64,000 nucleotides of DNA from Thalassospira profundimaris (GTDB taxonomy: Bacteria; Pseudomonadota; Alphaproteobacteria; Rhodospirillales; Thalassospiraceae): the NCBI RefSeq assembly GCF_003326755.1, contig NZ_JPWH01000013.1:1-64000 (forward strand), given 5' to 3'. Every line of letters begins with the position of its first letter. Positions within the stretch are counted from its first letter, which is position 1. The notes below the pieces were generated by a model. It was not told the origin of the DNA. It ran no database searches and saw only the letters and a list, made by a program, of their open reading frames with translations. Positions 17,036 to 26,093 of the stretch are shown piece by piece. Made by a program: the position numbers and the translations under genes.

Positions 17036-19873
17036 TTATTGTGCGTCAACGCCCATTTCATCAACGGCGTCGGCGCAACGGTTACAAACGGTCTTGTGGT
17101 TCGGGTGCGATCCGACTTCGGGCAGGATCTGCCAGCAACGTTCGCATTTTTCGCCTTCGGCCAGGGCTGGCACCACCGCCACACCGGCAACATCCTCCAG
17201 ACGATAGGCCGTATCGGGCCCTTCGCCTGCAATCAGTTCGATATCCGATGTAATGGCAATCTCCGCCAAATTAAGGCCCTCAAGCGCGGTGATATAGGTT
17301 TCATCGGCATAGACCTTTGGCGCGGCATCAAGGCTGCCGCCGATGCGTTTTTCCGCCCGTTCCACTTCCAGCGCGCCGGTAACGACACGGCGAAGTTTGC
17401 GGATTTTTTCCCACTTCACTGCCAGTTCGTCGTTTTTCCAGCCATCGGAAACGCTGTTATAGGTTTGCGCATGGACCGAGCTTTCAGTGCCGTAGCGTGC
17501 CCGCCAGGCTTCATCGGCGGTAAAGCACAGAACCGGGGCCAGCCAGCGCACCAGGCAATCAAACACGCGGTCCATCACCGTGCGGGCCGCCCGGCGGCGC
17601 AGGCTTGAGGGCGCATCGCAATAAAGCGCATCCTTGCGAATATCAAGGAAGAAGGCCGACAGATCCTGGGCACAGAAATTGTGCAGTTCGATGAACAACT
17701 GGTGGAAGTCAAACGCCGCCGTGGTTTCCTTAACGGTGTCATCAAGCATGCTAAGGCGGTGCAAGACCCAGCGTTCGAGTTCCGGCAAGTCGCTATCGGC
17801 GACTTTTTCTTCGTCGCTAAAGCCGGCAAGGTTGCCCAGCAGGAAGCGCAGCGTATTGCGCAAACGACGATAAATGTCGGAATGACGCTGGATGATTTCA
17901 TCGGAAATACGCAGGTCATCATGGTAATCCGAGCTGACAACCCACAGGCGCAGAATATCGGCACCAAATTTCTTGATCACATCCTGCGGCGCAACCACGT
18001 TATTGAGCGACTTGGACATTTTATAGCCCTTGCCATCCAGAACGAAGCCGTGTGTCAAAACCGCATCATAGGGCGCACGGCCGCGCGTCCCGCATGATTC
18101 CAGAAGCGACGAATGGAACCAGCCCCGATGCTGGTCCGACCCTTCCAGATACAGGTCGGCAGGCCATTTCAGGTCCGGGCGTTCCTCGAGAACATAGCTG
18201 TGCGATGATCCGGAATCGAACCATACATCGAGCACATCCATGACCTGTTCGTAATCATCGGAATTGTAATCATTGCCCAGGAAACGCTGCGCATCCCAGG
18301 TAAACCAGGCATCGGCCCCTTCTTCGCAGAAGGCGGCATAAACGCGGTCGAGAACGGCCTGGTCGCGCAGGGGTTCGCGGGTTTTCTTGTTGACGAAAAC
18401 CGTAATCGGAACACCCCAGGCGCGCTGGCGCGATACGCACCAGTCCGGGCGGTTGGCAATCATGGAATGCAGGCGCGCGCGCCCGGCTTCCGGCACGAAA
18501 CGGGTATTGTCAATCGCCTCAAGAGCGGTTTCACGCAGGCCGGTTTCCGACATGGAAATAAACCATTGCGGCGTGGTGCGATAAATGATCGGTGCCTTGG
18601 AACGCCAGGAATGCGGATAGCTGTGTTTAAGGCGACCACGCGAGAGCAATGCGCCATCCTCAACCAGCTTGGCAATCACGGTTTCGTTGGCATCGCCTTC
18701 CTTGCCATTGGCATCATAGATACAGCGACCGGCAAATAGCGGCACATGATCGTAATATTTGCCTTCGGCATCAATCATTTCCGGCACTTCCAGCCCGTAT
18801 TTCAGGCCGGTGACATAGTCATCCGGGCCATGCGTGGGGGCGGTATGAACAAAGCCGGTACCGGTATCTGTCGTGACATAGTCCGCGGGCAGCAGCGGCA
18901 CATCATAATCATAGCCCTGCCCGCGGAACGGATGGGCACTCATCGTGCCCTCAAGGTCGCGACCCTTGAAGGTGCCAACAACCTTATGGCCCAGGATACG
19001 GCCATTTTTACACATGTCTTCAACCAGATCGGCACAAACCGCCAGCTTCTCGCCAACCTTGGCCCAGCATTCCTCGGCGGTTTCGGTGACTTCGATCACG
19101 ACATAATCAATGTCGTCACCATAGGAAATCGCGCGGTTGCCCGGAATGGTCCAGGGCGTGGTGGTCCAGATAACGATACTGGCATCCTTCAGGGCCTCGA
19201 CCGATGATTTAACCACCGGGAAGCGCACATGAATGGTTTTGCTGGTATGGTCGTGATATTCGATCTCGGCTTCAGCCAGGGCGGTCTTTTCAACAACCGA
19301 CCACATCACCGGCTTGGACCCGCGATACAAAGACCCGTTCATCAGGAACTTGCCCAATTCGCGGGCAATCGCGGCCTCGGCCCGGTAATCCATCGTCACA
19401 TAGGGATTATCCCAGTCCCCCATCACGCCCAGGCGTTTGAATTCCTCGCGCTGGATATCAAGCCATTTCTGGGCAAATTCCCGGCATTCCTTGCGAAATT
19501 CGGCAACCGGAACCTCGTCCTTGTTTTTGCCCTTGGCGCGATACTGTTCTTCGATCTTCCATTCGATCGGCAGGCCGTGACAGTCCCAGCCCGGCACATA
19601 GACCGCATCCTTGCCCGTCATCTGCTGGGAACGGGTGATCACGTCTTTCAAAATCTTGTTCAGGGCATGGCCAATATGCAAATGACCATTGGCATAAGGC
19701 GGGCCATCATGCAGCACGAACTGTTCGCGCCCCTTGGAAATGCCCCGAATGGTGCCGTAAAGATCGTCCTTCTGCCATTGCTCCAGCAATGTCGGTTCCA
19801 TTTTCGGCAACCCCGCCCGCATCGGGAAATCGGTCTGGGGCAGGATAACGGTCTTTTTGTATTCGACGCTCAT
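17036..19873 (-). CDS. ileS: Isoleucyl-tRNA synthetase
   Basis: 945 residues, full length. Class I signatures are present: the HIGH motif in PYANGHLHIGH and the KMSKS motif in GKGYKMSKSLNN. A C-terminal zinc finger (CERCW...CNRC) closes the protein, as in bacterial IleRS. It charges tRNA-Ile in the cytoplasm. The start is the ATG giving MSVEYKKT. It lies about 100 bases downstream of ribF and just upstream of lspA, probably one operon. Confidence 0.97.
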   Translation of the reverse strand: MSVEYKKTVILPQTDFPMRAGLPKMEPTLLEQWQKDDLYGTIRGISKGREQFVLHDGPPYANGHLHIGHALNKILKDVITRSQQMTGKDAVYVPGWDCHGLPIEWKIEEQYRAKGKNKDEVPVAEFRKECREFAQKWLDIQREEFKRLGVMGDWDNPYVTMDYRAEAAIARELGKFLMNGSLYRGSKPVMWSVVEKTALAEAEIEYHDHTSKTIHVRFPVVKSSVEALKDASIVIWTTTPWTIPGNRAISYGDDIDYVVIEVTETAEECWAKVGEKLAVCADLVEDMCKNGRILGHKVVGTFKGRDLEGTMSAHPFRGQGYDYDVPLLPADYVTTDTGTGFVHTAPTHGPDDYVTGLKYGLEVPEMIDAEGKYYDHVPLFAGRCIYDANGKEGDANETVIAKLVEDGALLSRGRLKHSYPHSWRSKAPIIYRTTPQWFISMSETGLRETALEAIDNTRFVPEAGRARLHSMIANRPDWCVSRQRAWGVPITVFVNKKTREPLRDQAVLDRVYAAFCEEGADAWFTWDAQRFLGNDYNSDDYEQVMDVLDVWFDSGSSHSYVLEERPDLKWPADLYLEGSDQHRGWFHSSLLESCGTRGRAPYDAVLTHGFVLDGKGYKMSKSLNNVVAPQDVIKKFGADILRLWVVSSDYHDDLRISDEIIQRHSDIYRRLRNTLRFLLGNLAGFSDEEKVADSDLPELERWVLHRLSMLDDTVKETTAAFDFHQLFIELHNFCAQDLSAFFLDIRKDALYCDAPSSLRRRAARTVMDRVFDCLVRWLAPVLCFTADEAWRARYGTESSVHAQTYNSVSDGWKNDELAVKWEKIRKLRRVVTGALEVERAEKRIGGSLDAAPKVYADETYITALEGLNLAEIAITSDIELIAGEGPDTAYRLEDVAGVAVVPALAEGEKCERCWQILPEVGSHPNHKTVCNRCADAVDEMGVDAQ

Positions 19874-19975
19874 CGTGACAGTCCTGTCGTCTTGCACTTT
19901 TTAATTCACAGGCAAACCCGGGCCCGGGCGAAACCCTTTCGGGGCGCGCGGATCATAGCGGGTTCGCAACCAATT

Positions 19976-20953
19976 TCAAATCCCGGGATTGACCGGCGGG
20001 TTCGCCGCCAGAATTTCACGGGCCGTTTGCACATCACGGCCAATCTGGGCCTTCAGGGCCTCAAGCCCGTCGAACTTCTGTTCGCCACGTATAAAGCCGA
20101 TCAGGCGGACCCGAACGGCGCGATCATATATATCACGGTCAAAGTCAAACAGGTGGGCTTCCAGCCCGGCTTCTTCATCACCGCCAAAGCTGGGGCGGAT
20201 GCCAATATTGGCGACTCCGTCAATCCAGCATTCGACAGAATGCGGGTCATCCTGTTTGACCAGCCCCAGACGGATGGCATAAACGCCAAATTTGGGCCGC
20301 AAATGCAGGCCCAGCGCCACATTTGCCGTAGGAAAACCAATGGTCCGGCCCCGTGCATCCCCATGAATGACGATCCCGCCAATTTCCCACGGCCGGCCCA
20401 AAAGGGTACGGGCATCCTCCGGTCTTCCTTCGCGCAGGGCCTGGCGGATCGCGGTCGAGGAATAAATGATGCCATTATCATGGGTGACGGGTTCCACCGC
20501 CGTCACACCAAACCCGGCAACGTCGCCCATCGTTTTCAGGGTATCGACATTTCCGGCCCGGCCCTTGCCAAAACAGAAATCCCAGCCCACCACAATATGC
20601 CGCGCGCCCAGCCCATCAACCAGCACCTTGCGCACGAATTCCTCCGCGCTCAGGGTGGCAAATTCGGGGGTGAAGGCAACCTCGTAGAAAATATCAATAC
20701 CAAGTTCCGCTGCCGCGGCCAGGCGGTCCTGTGCCGAAGTCAGGCGAAAGGGCGGCTCGCCAGCGCGAAAAATGGTGCGGGGATGGGGCTCGAAACTCAG
20801 GATCGCCAGGGGAACGCCAAGACGCTCGGCAATGCGGCGCGCCTGGGCCAGAATGGTCTGGTGCCCCAGATGCAGGCCGTCAAAATTGCCAATTGCAACA
20901 ACAGCGCCACGCGCATCGATGGGCAAATTTTCAAAGGATCGAAAAACGCGCAT
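19976..20953 (-). CDS. ribF: Bifunctional riboflavin kinase/FAD synthetase
   Basis: 325 residues. The N-terminal FAD synthetase (nucleotidyltransferase) domain shows AIGNFDGLHLGHQ and VGWDFCFGKGRAGN. The C-terminal flavokinase domain shows GRTIGFPTANV. It converts riboflavin to FMN and FAD. The gene order ribF-ileS-lspA is widely conserved, which supports the call. Confidence 0.96.
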   Translation of the reverse strand: MRVFRSFENLPIDARGAVVAIGNFDGLHLGHQTILAQARRIAERLGVPLAILSFEPHPRTIFRAGEPPFRLTSAQDRLAAAAELGIDIFYEVAFTPEFATLSAEEFVRKVLVDGLGARHIVVGWDFCFGKGRAGNVDTLKTMGDVAGFGVTAVEPVTHDNGIIYSSTAIRQALREGRPEDARTLLGRPWEIGGIVIHGDARGRTIGFPTANVALGLHLRPKFGVYAIRLGLVKQDDPHSVECWIDGVANIGIRPSFGGDEEAGLEAHLFDFDRDIYDRAVRVRLIGFIRGEQKFDGLEALKAQIGRDVQTAREILAANPPVNPGI

Positions 20954-21119
20954 CAATGCCGTTCTCTCTGTTTTGCTCGCACAATGGTTCCGATACCGGG
21001 TGTTTCATAACAAGGCCCGGCAGGCAGCTATAAATCGGCCAGGGCCGCACCGTAAAGCCTTTTCCTGCTTATAACAGGACAAAACAGCCATGCTGGCACT
21101 TTATTTACCGGCAGGAAAC

Positions 21120-21145
21120 CAGGCCAGCCGTGATCGGCTGGCCTG
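21120..21145. terminator. Terminator-like hairpin after the MaoC gene
   Basis: An 11-bp perfect stem (21120-21130 with 21135-21145) and 4-base loop, 15 bases past the stop of the leftward MaoC gene. The minus-strand tail has only a short T run. Confidence 0.6.
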
Positions 21146-21160
21146 CGAAAGTTCGACAAA

Positions 21161-21607
21161 TCAGCTTGCCGTGCCGCGTGCGGGCACCATAACGGTGGCT
21201 TCACCCGAAATCACCACACGGTCGCCAACGGTGCAGGTGGTATCAAGCACAATGCGTTTTTTCGCCGCAATAATTTCCCGCACTGTCACCTTTGCCGTCA
21301 CGGTATCGCCAATGCGCACCGGAGCGCGAAATTGCAGATTCTGCGACAGGTAAATCGTGCCCGGCCCGGGCAAACGGGTACCAAGAACGGTTGAAATAAA
21401 CCCGGCCGAAAGCATGCCATGTGCAATGCGACCCTCAAACATAGTGGTTTTGGCAAACTCGTCGTTCAGATGCACCGGGTTGCTATCGCCCGACACACCG
21501 GCAAACAGGATAATGTCGGTTTCGGTTACGGTTTTGGCATAGCTGCCTTCCATGCCAACTTCGAGATCCTCGAGATAATACCCTTCCAGGCCGTCACGCT
21601 TGGTCAT
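21161..21607 (-). CDS. MaoC family enoyl-CoA hydratase (PhaJ-like)
   Basis: A 148-residue single hot-dog domain protein. The catalytic Asp/His hydratase motif is visible as AGVSGDSNPVHLNDEFAK, followed by RIAHGMLSAGFIS. These features fit (R)-specific enoyl-CoA hydratases, which feed polyhydroxyalkanoate synthesis or beta-oxidation. Chain-length preference cannot be read by eye. It stands alone ahead of ribF, with its own terminator-like hairpin. Confidence 0.88.
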   Translation of the reverse strand: MTKRDGLEGYYLEDLEVGMEGSYAKTVTETDIILFAGVSGDSNPVHLNDEFAKTTMFEGRIAHGMLSAGFISTVLGTRLPGPGTIYLSQNLQFRAPVRIGDTVTAKVTVREIIAAKKRIVLDTTCTVGDRVVISGEATVMVPARGTAS

Positions 21608-21937
21608 CCTGTCGCTCCTCTATTACCATCTTTGTGCAACGCAATATAAGCAAAGTATCATCATCAAACGGGCATTTCGCAATGCCATTTTGCAAAAACA
21701 AACGAACTGTCACATTATTTTGCCCGGTTTTCGATGCAACGCACAATACGACGATAGGCCCATCATTTTGACTGGCAGACCATCTATGGTCCTGGCTTTG
21801 CTACATGAATGTCCATTGCTTTGTTCATCGCGGCAATCAATATTAAGGGCAACAATCAGGCTTTTGGCACCCCTGCGATTTTCCCGCGAGGGTGACATGA
21901 CCTGTATCACCGAAGTGCCAGTTTACGGAATCCAGCC
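21608..21937. other. Intergenic region between divergent genes
   Basis: 330 bases separating the MaoC and methyltransferase starts. It must hold both promoters. I see no convincing gene, repeat or operator in it. Confidence 0.6.
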
Positions 21938-22729
21938 ATGAGATCCTCTGCCGCCGACATTTATGAAATCGCAATGGGCCGCTGGAGCCGCCGTCTTGCC
22001 CGCGCCTTTCTGGCCTTTGTCGATGCCCCGGCCTGCGGCACGCTGCTTGATGTCGGGTGTGGTACCGGCAGCCTCACACTGGCAGCCGCCACCCGGTACC
22101 CATCGGCGGACATTACCGGCATCGATTTGATGCCCGATTATCTGGGCGAAGCCCTGTTAAATGCCGCGCCCAATGTCAGGTTTGACACCGGCGATGCGGG
22201 CCACCTGCCCTATGAAACCGCCAGTTTTGACGCCACCTTTTCGCAACTGGTGTTAAATGACCTGGCCAACCCGCAACAGGCCCTGCATGAAATGCAGCGC
22301 GTTACGCGACCCGGTGGCATCATTGCCGCCACGGTTTGGGACCGCGCGGGCGGGCTCGCTTTTTTACGGCTTTTCCTGGATGCCGCCGCCATCCTGTTTG
22401 ACGGCGAAGGCGAGGCGTTGCGTGCCCGCATTTTCAAGGTGCCCTATCATGACGAAGACGCCCTGCTGGATTTATGGGCCGATGCCGGGCTGAGCGAAAT
22501 TGGCACCGCAACCCTGTCAATCCGCATGGATTTTCTGGATTTTAACGATTACTGGCAGTCGCTTCTGGGCAGTCACAGCCTGATTCGCGAATTTTTCACA
22601 TCCCTGGATGGCGAACAGGCCCACCACCTGCAATCCACCGTACGCCGCGCCTATATTGCCGGCGACATGGATGGCAAACGCTCGCTTGTGGCCTCTGCCC
22701 TAGCCGTGCGGGGCATTCACGCCGCCTGA
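21938..22729 (+). CDS. Class I SAM-dependent methyltransferase
   Basis: A 263-residue protein. SAM-binding motif I reads LLDVGCGTGSLTLAAA (about residues 33-48), followed by DITGIDLMPDYL (motif II) and ATFSQLVLNDLANP (motif III region). It belongs to the Methyltransf_11/25 group. The substrate is unknown. It is convergent with the sterol desaturase gene, 19 bases away. Confidence 0.85.
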   Translation: MRSSAADIYEIAMGRWSRRLARAFLAFVDAPACGTLLDVGCGTGSLTLAAATRYPSADITGIDLMPDYLGEALLNAAPNVRFDTGDAGHLPYETASFDATFSQLVLNDLANPQQALHEMQRVTRPGGIIAATVWDRAGGLAFLRLFLDAAAILFDGEGEALRARIFKVPYHDEDALLDLWADAGLSEIGTATLSIRMDFLDFNDYWQSLLGSHSLIREFFTSLDGEQAHHLQSTVRRAYIAGDMDGKRSLVASALAVRGIHAA

Positions 22730-22748
22730 TATCTTTGCCTTTCATCCA

Positions 22749-23597
22749 TCACGCATCCTTGTCAGCATGGCGAGGATGCGGGGTTTGCCGGGGCTGCTGA
22801 ACCGACGGGGTACGCCGAAACGGCAGCAACAGGCTGCCGACCAGCGACTGGCTTTCCCGGTCGCGGAATTCGGCAAGACCAATCCTCATTTCGCGGTCAT
22901 CTTCGCCCGCTTTTTCCCGGTAGCTGGCAAAGATGCGGTCCCACACCGACAGGATATTGCCGTAATTGCTGTTGGTTTCATCCATGACCGCCGAATGATG
23001 AATGCGGTGCATATCGGGTGTCACAAAAAGCCCGCGCAGGGCCTGATCGAGCATATTGGGCAGGCGCACATTGCCATGATTAAACAGCGCAAAGCTGCTG
23101 AGCAGGGTTTCATAAATCACCACAGCCCAGGCATCGGCCCCAAGGATCAGGACAAAGCAGGATTTATACACCGCCGACACAGCAATTTCGAGCGGATGAA
23201 ACCGCACCGCCGTTGAAACGTCAAAGCCGGGATCAACATGATGCACCCGGTGAAACCGCCACAGCACAGGAAACATGTGGGTAAAACGATGCTGCCAGTA
23301 TACCGCGCAATCCAGCCCGACAATCGCCAGCAAAACCGCCACCGGGGCCGGTAAACCAAGCCAGGGCAGCATGCCCCATCCCTGCCCCTGGGCATAGGAG
23401 GCCGCAAAGACCATGGCCGCCCCGATGGTAAAACGGCTGAGCGCGGCCCCGCAAATCATCAGGGCGAAGTTGGTTGCCCAGCGCCCGGCACGTTTTTGGT
23501 CATCGCCCCGCCGGTAAGGTACCAGCACCTCCCACAGGCCCATGACAACCAGCAGGATGGCAAAAACCGCCAGACGAAAAAGCACCGTATGATCCAT
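22749..23597 (-). CDS. Sterol desaturase / fatty acid hydroxylase family protein
   Basis: A 282-residue integral membrane di-iron enzyme. The histidine clusters of the family are present: WQHRFTHMFPVLWRFHRVHHVD near residues 100-121 and HRIHHS near residues 197-202. About four membrane segments surround them. The family hydroxylates or desaturates lipids in the inner membrane; the substrate is not known. It diverges from the M23 peptidase gene. Confidence 0.88.
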   Translation of the reverse strand: MDHTVLFRLAVFAILLVVMGLWEVLVPYRRGDDQKRAGRWATNFALMICGAALSRFTIGAAMVFAASYAQGQGWGMLPWLGLPAPVAVLLAIVGLDCAVYWQHRFTHMFPVLWRFHRVHHVDPGFDVSTAVRFHPLEIAVSAVYKSCFVLILGADAWAVVIYETLLSSFALFNHGNVRLPNMLDQALRGLFVTPDMHRIHHSAVMDETNSNYGNILSVWDRIFASYREKAGEDDREMRIGLAEFRDRESQSLVGSLLLPFRRTPSVQQPRQTPHPRHADKDA

Positions 23598-23799
23598 GAC
23601 TGTAATGAAATTCCTGTGTAAAATGGATTTGAACTGTCTTGACCGTCCGTATAAATATGGCGGTTAACGCTGTCAGGTGCGTGACGCTTTATTTGGGGTA
23701 TCGGGCGCATTTTAAAATACGATACCCTTGGGCTGTCTATGGGGCATGACACCCACAATATGGGTTCCCCGCAACAAGGCAATCAGCAAGGAGACCTTG

Positions 23800-24828
23800 A
23801 TGGGTCACAAAATGGTGTTTTCCGCAATGTGTGCCGCAGGCATTCTGGCGGGGGCGCTGCATGCGGCACCGGCACGCGCCGACGGCCCGCCCTTTGACCT
23901 GCCGGTTGATTGCCCTTATGGCGAATGCAATATCGTCCATTATGTCGATCATGATGCCGGACCTGGCATTCGCGATTTTGCCTGTGGCACCAGCACCTAT
24001 GACGGCCATCGCGGCACCGATTTTGCCATTCCCGACGAGGAAGCCATGATCAGCGGTGTTGCCGTGCTGGCCGTGGCCGACGGCATTGTCAGCGCCACCC
24101 GCGACGGGGTGGAGGATATTGATGCCGGACGCCTGAACAAGGATGCCTTAACCGGCATTGAATGCGGCAACGGCATTTTGATTGACCATGACGATGGCTG
24201 GCAAAGCCAGTATTGCCATATGCGACGCGGGTCGATTGCCGTGCGCAAGGGCGACCATGTCAGCCGGGGGCAAACCATCGGCCTGATCGGCATGTCCGGC
24301 CAGGCCACTTTTCCGCATTTGCATTTCAACCTGCGTCAGAATGATAATTTGATCGACCCGTTTAGCGGCACCGACATGGCCGACCCGGGCACCGATAATT
24401 GCAGCACCGACCAGACCGTTCTCTGGACGCCCGATGCCGCCGCCCAGATGACCTATCGTCCCGTGCATCTTTATGCGCTGGGCTTTTCATCGGGCCGCCC
24501 CAACGCGACGGACATCAAGCGTGGCTATGACCGGGGGGACACCCTGCCTGCCACCAGCCCGTCGCTGTATTTTTGGGGCTATCTGATTGGCGTGAATGAT
24601 GGCGACGTGATCACCCTTAATGTTGCTGGCCCGCGTGGTTTTAACGGCAGCCGTGATTTCACCATCAAACTGCCCAACGATAATGGCCCGCGCGCCAAGT
24701 GGTTTTATGTCAACGCGGATCGCCCCGGCGACCAGTGGCGCAGCGGCACCTATCAGGGCCGCGTGCTTTTTTCGCGTGATGGCAAGGCGCCGGTTGAAAT
24801 CGGCACAACAGAGCTTCACATTCCCTGA
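23800..24828 (+). CDS. M23 family metallopeptidase, secreted
   Basis: 342 residues from the ATG at 23800 (AAGGAG site 9-14 bases upstream). A signal peptide covers about residues 1-27 (ends ARA). The LytM-type zinc site is visible as GHRGTDFAIP and the HxH motif FPHLHFNLR. The C-terminal part, about residues 215-340, is a beta-rich extension of unknown role. Such enzymes cut peptide cross-links of peptidoglycan, and both metal motifs are intact. The gene stands alone. Confidence 0.88.
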   Translation: MGHKMVFSAMCAAGILAGALHAAPARADGPPFDLPVDCPYGECNIVHYVDHDAGPGIRDFACGTSTYDGHRGTDFAIPDEEAMISGVAVLAVADGIVSATRDGVEDIDAGRLNKDALTGIECGNGILIDHDDGWQSQYCHMRRGSIAVRKGDHVSRGQTIGLIGMSGQATFPHLHFNLRQNDNLIDPFSGTDMADPGTDNCSTDQTVLWTPDAAAQMTYRPVHLYALGFSSGRPNATDIKRGYDRGDTLPATSPSLYFWGYLIGVNDGDVITLNVAGPRGFNGSRDFTIKLPNDNGPRAKWFYVNADRPGDQWRSGTYQGRVLFSRDGKAPVEIGTTELHIP

Positions 24829-25179
24829 TCTCCCTGTTGTCCTGAATTTTGGAAAATGCCTGGCAAACGCCCGGCACGTTCCTTGCCGATTGCACCAACC
24901 TGTCTTGTCAGGCACATGTCCCGCACCTTTCTCTTGCCATCGTCACAAATGCGGGGTGCGTTTGTATCTTGTCAGTTGAAATATCGCCCCTGAATCGGCA
25001 GGCCAAACATGCCCAAGGGTTGCTCAAAAACCCGCGAATCCCATCTCTGGATGGAACCAAATTGTCAGCGGGTCGTTTTATCAGGGTTGGAACTGTTAAT
25101 TTGTGCCCCGCAAACCCGCAGAAAACCTTATCTATTCCATCAGGTTGAAGGTTTTTTGACGTTTTTGACTGCACAGCAC
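24829..25179. other. Intergenic region with a terminator-like hairpin
   Basis: About 350 bases after the M23 gene with no convincing ORF. A weak hairpin (25122-25129 with 25148-25155, followed by TT) may end a short transcript. A small RNA is possible but nothing in the sequence identifies one. Confidence 0.4.
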
Positions 25180-25209
25180 TTGTAACCGGCGCCAATGCCT
25201 GCCTATATT
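25180..25209 (+). promoter_or_regulatory. Putative sigma-70 promoter of the small membrane peptide
   Basis: TTGTAA, an 18-base spacer and TATATT, ending 50 bases before the small ORF. It is a partial match to the -35/-10 consensus. Confidence 0.35.
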
Positions 25210-25261
25210 TCAATGGTGCACCGAGCCGTGCATGTGCCTGTCACTTAGACGGAGAAAGATG

Positions 25262-25381
25262 ATGAACAAACGCAAAGCTGTTGCTATCGCCATTGCCCGC
25301 GAACAGCAAATCGCCCGCTCGATGGAAATTCTGTTTGCCGGAACCATCGTTGCCCTCATCGCGTCGCTTCTCGTTCTCTAA
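25262..25381 (+). CDS. 39-residue putative membrane peptide
   Basis: A 39-codon ORF (one more Met codon lies directly before it at 25259). A GGAGAAAG site sits 3-10 bases upstream of the first Met codon. The N-terminal half is basic and helical (MNKRKAVAIAIAREQQIA). The C-terminal half is one hydrophobic helix (ILFAGTIVALIASLLVL), which predicts a single-pass inner-membrane peptide with a basic cytoplasmic tail. A rho-independent terminator follows 20 bases after the stop and a promoter-like element precedes it, so it looks like a complete transcription unit. I do not recognise a family. Expression is not shown. Confidence 0.6.
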   Translation: MNKRKAVAIAIAREQQIARSMEILFAGTIVALIASLLVL

Positions 25382-25401
25382 GAAACGAACGGTTCATCAT
25401 C

Positions 25402-25424
25402 CTGGGGAAGGATCCCCGGTTTTT
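25402..25424 (+). terminator. Rho-independent terminator after the small peptide gene
   Basis: A 7-bp stem (25402-25408 with 25413-25419, one G-T pair), a 4-base loop and a run of five T. Confidence 0.65.
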
Positions 25425-25583
25425 CCGTGACAGGCGGCACTGGAAGGTGCCGCATATTTTCAGACAAGCATGACCCAACACCACGTCACTGCCATTCAGA
25501 TTACGCGAATTATTCGCCCGGTGGTCTAAGGACCCCGGGACATTTCTCGTTTTATCTGAATAATCTTTGATGTGTGAATCGTC

Positions 25584-25910
25584 ATGACCAATCATGCCCT
25601 TTTGGCGCAGGATGTCCCTGCCCGCTCCCCTCGTTCCGTTTATTGCTTTGCTGTTCACGCGGTTGCCGAACCCGATGTGATGCCGCGCGTGCTGGAACTG
25701 TTTGCCAAGCGCAACCTGATCCCGGCCAGTTGGCATTCCATTGTTACGCATGACCGCAATGGCAATGAAGAACTGCAAATCGACATCCAGATTCAGCAGC
25801 TCGAAACCCGCATCGCCGACCATATCGCGCGCTGCCTGCGCCAGATCGCCAATGTGCAAACCGTGCTGACATCGGAAAAGGGCTATTCCAATTCTGCCAT
25901 CGGTGCCTGA
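25584..25910 (+). CDS. Stand-alone ACT-like domain protein
   Basis: A 108-residue protein. Residues 18-95 resemble one ACT domain: SVYCFAVHAVAEPDVMPRVLELFAKRNLIPASWHS, then an alternating strand EELQIDIQIQQL and a helix IADHIARCLRQIANVQTVL. The pattern is close to the regulatory small subunit of acetolactate synthase, but only the ACT part is present and no ilvB neighbour is seen. A role in amino-acid sensing is inferred from the fold only. Confidence 0.6.
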   Translation: MTNHALLAQDVPARSPRSVYCFAVHAVAEPDVMPRVLELFAKRNLIPASWHSIVTHDRNGNEELQIDIQIQQLETRIADHIARCLRQIANVQTVLTSEKGYSNSAIGA

Positions 25911-26093
25911 GCGGCCCGGCGTGACGTATTTTGTGGCTGGCCGTACAACCCGCCAGCCACAGCCGATTTTGCACAAATGATCGTGCGACGGTGATATTGC
26001 ACAGGGCAGCGCATATGCGCTAACTATGGGCTGATAATGTAGCAGGATTTATGCCTGTCACATTCCGGTTTGCCCCTGTTGCGGAGTCGCCTG

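Noticed and set aside
19229..21010. 593-codon open frame on the plus strand across ileS and ribF
   Set aside because: Antisense shadow of two highly conserved housekeeping genes, without a ribosome binding site or recognisable domain.
24829..25258. 6S RNA or other known structured RNA
   Set aside because: No long rod-like pairing with a central bubble or other hallmark could be seen by eye; only a weak hairpin near 25122-25157.
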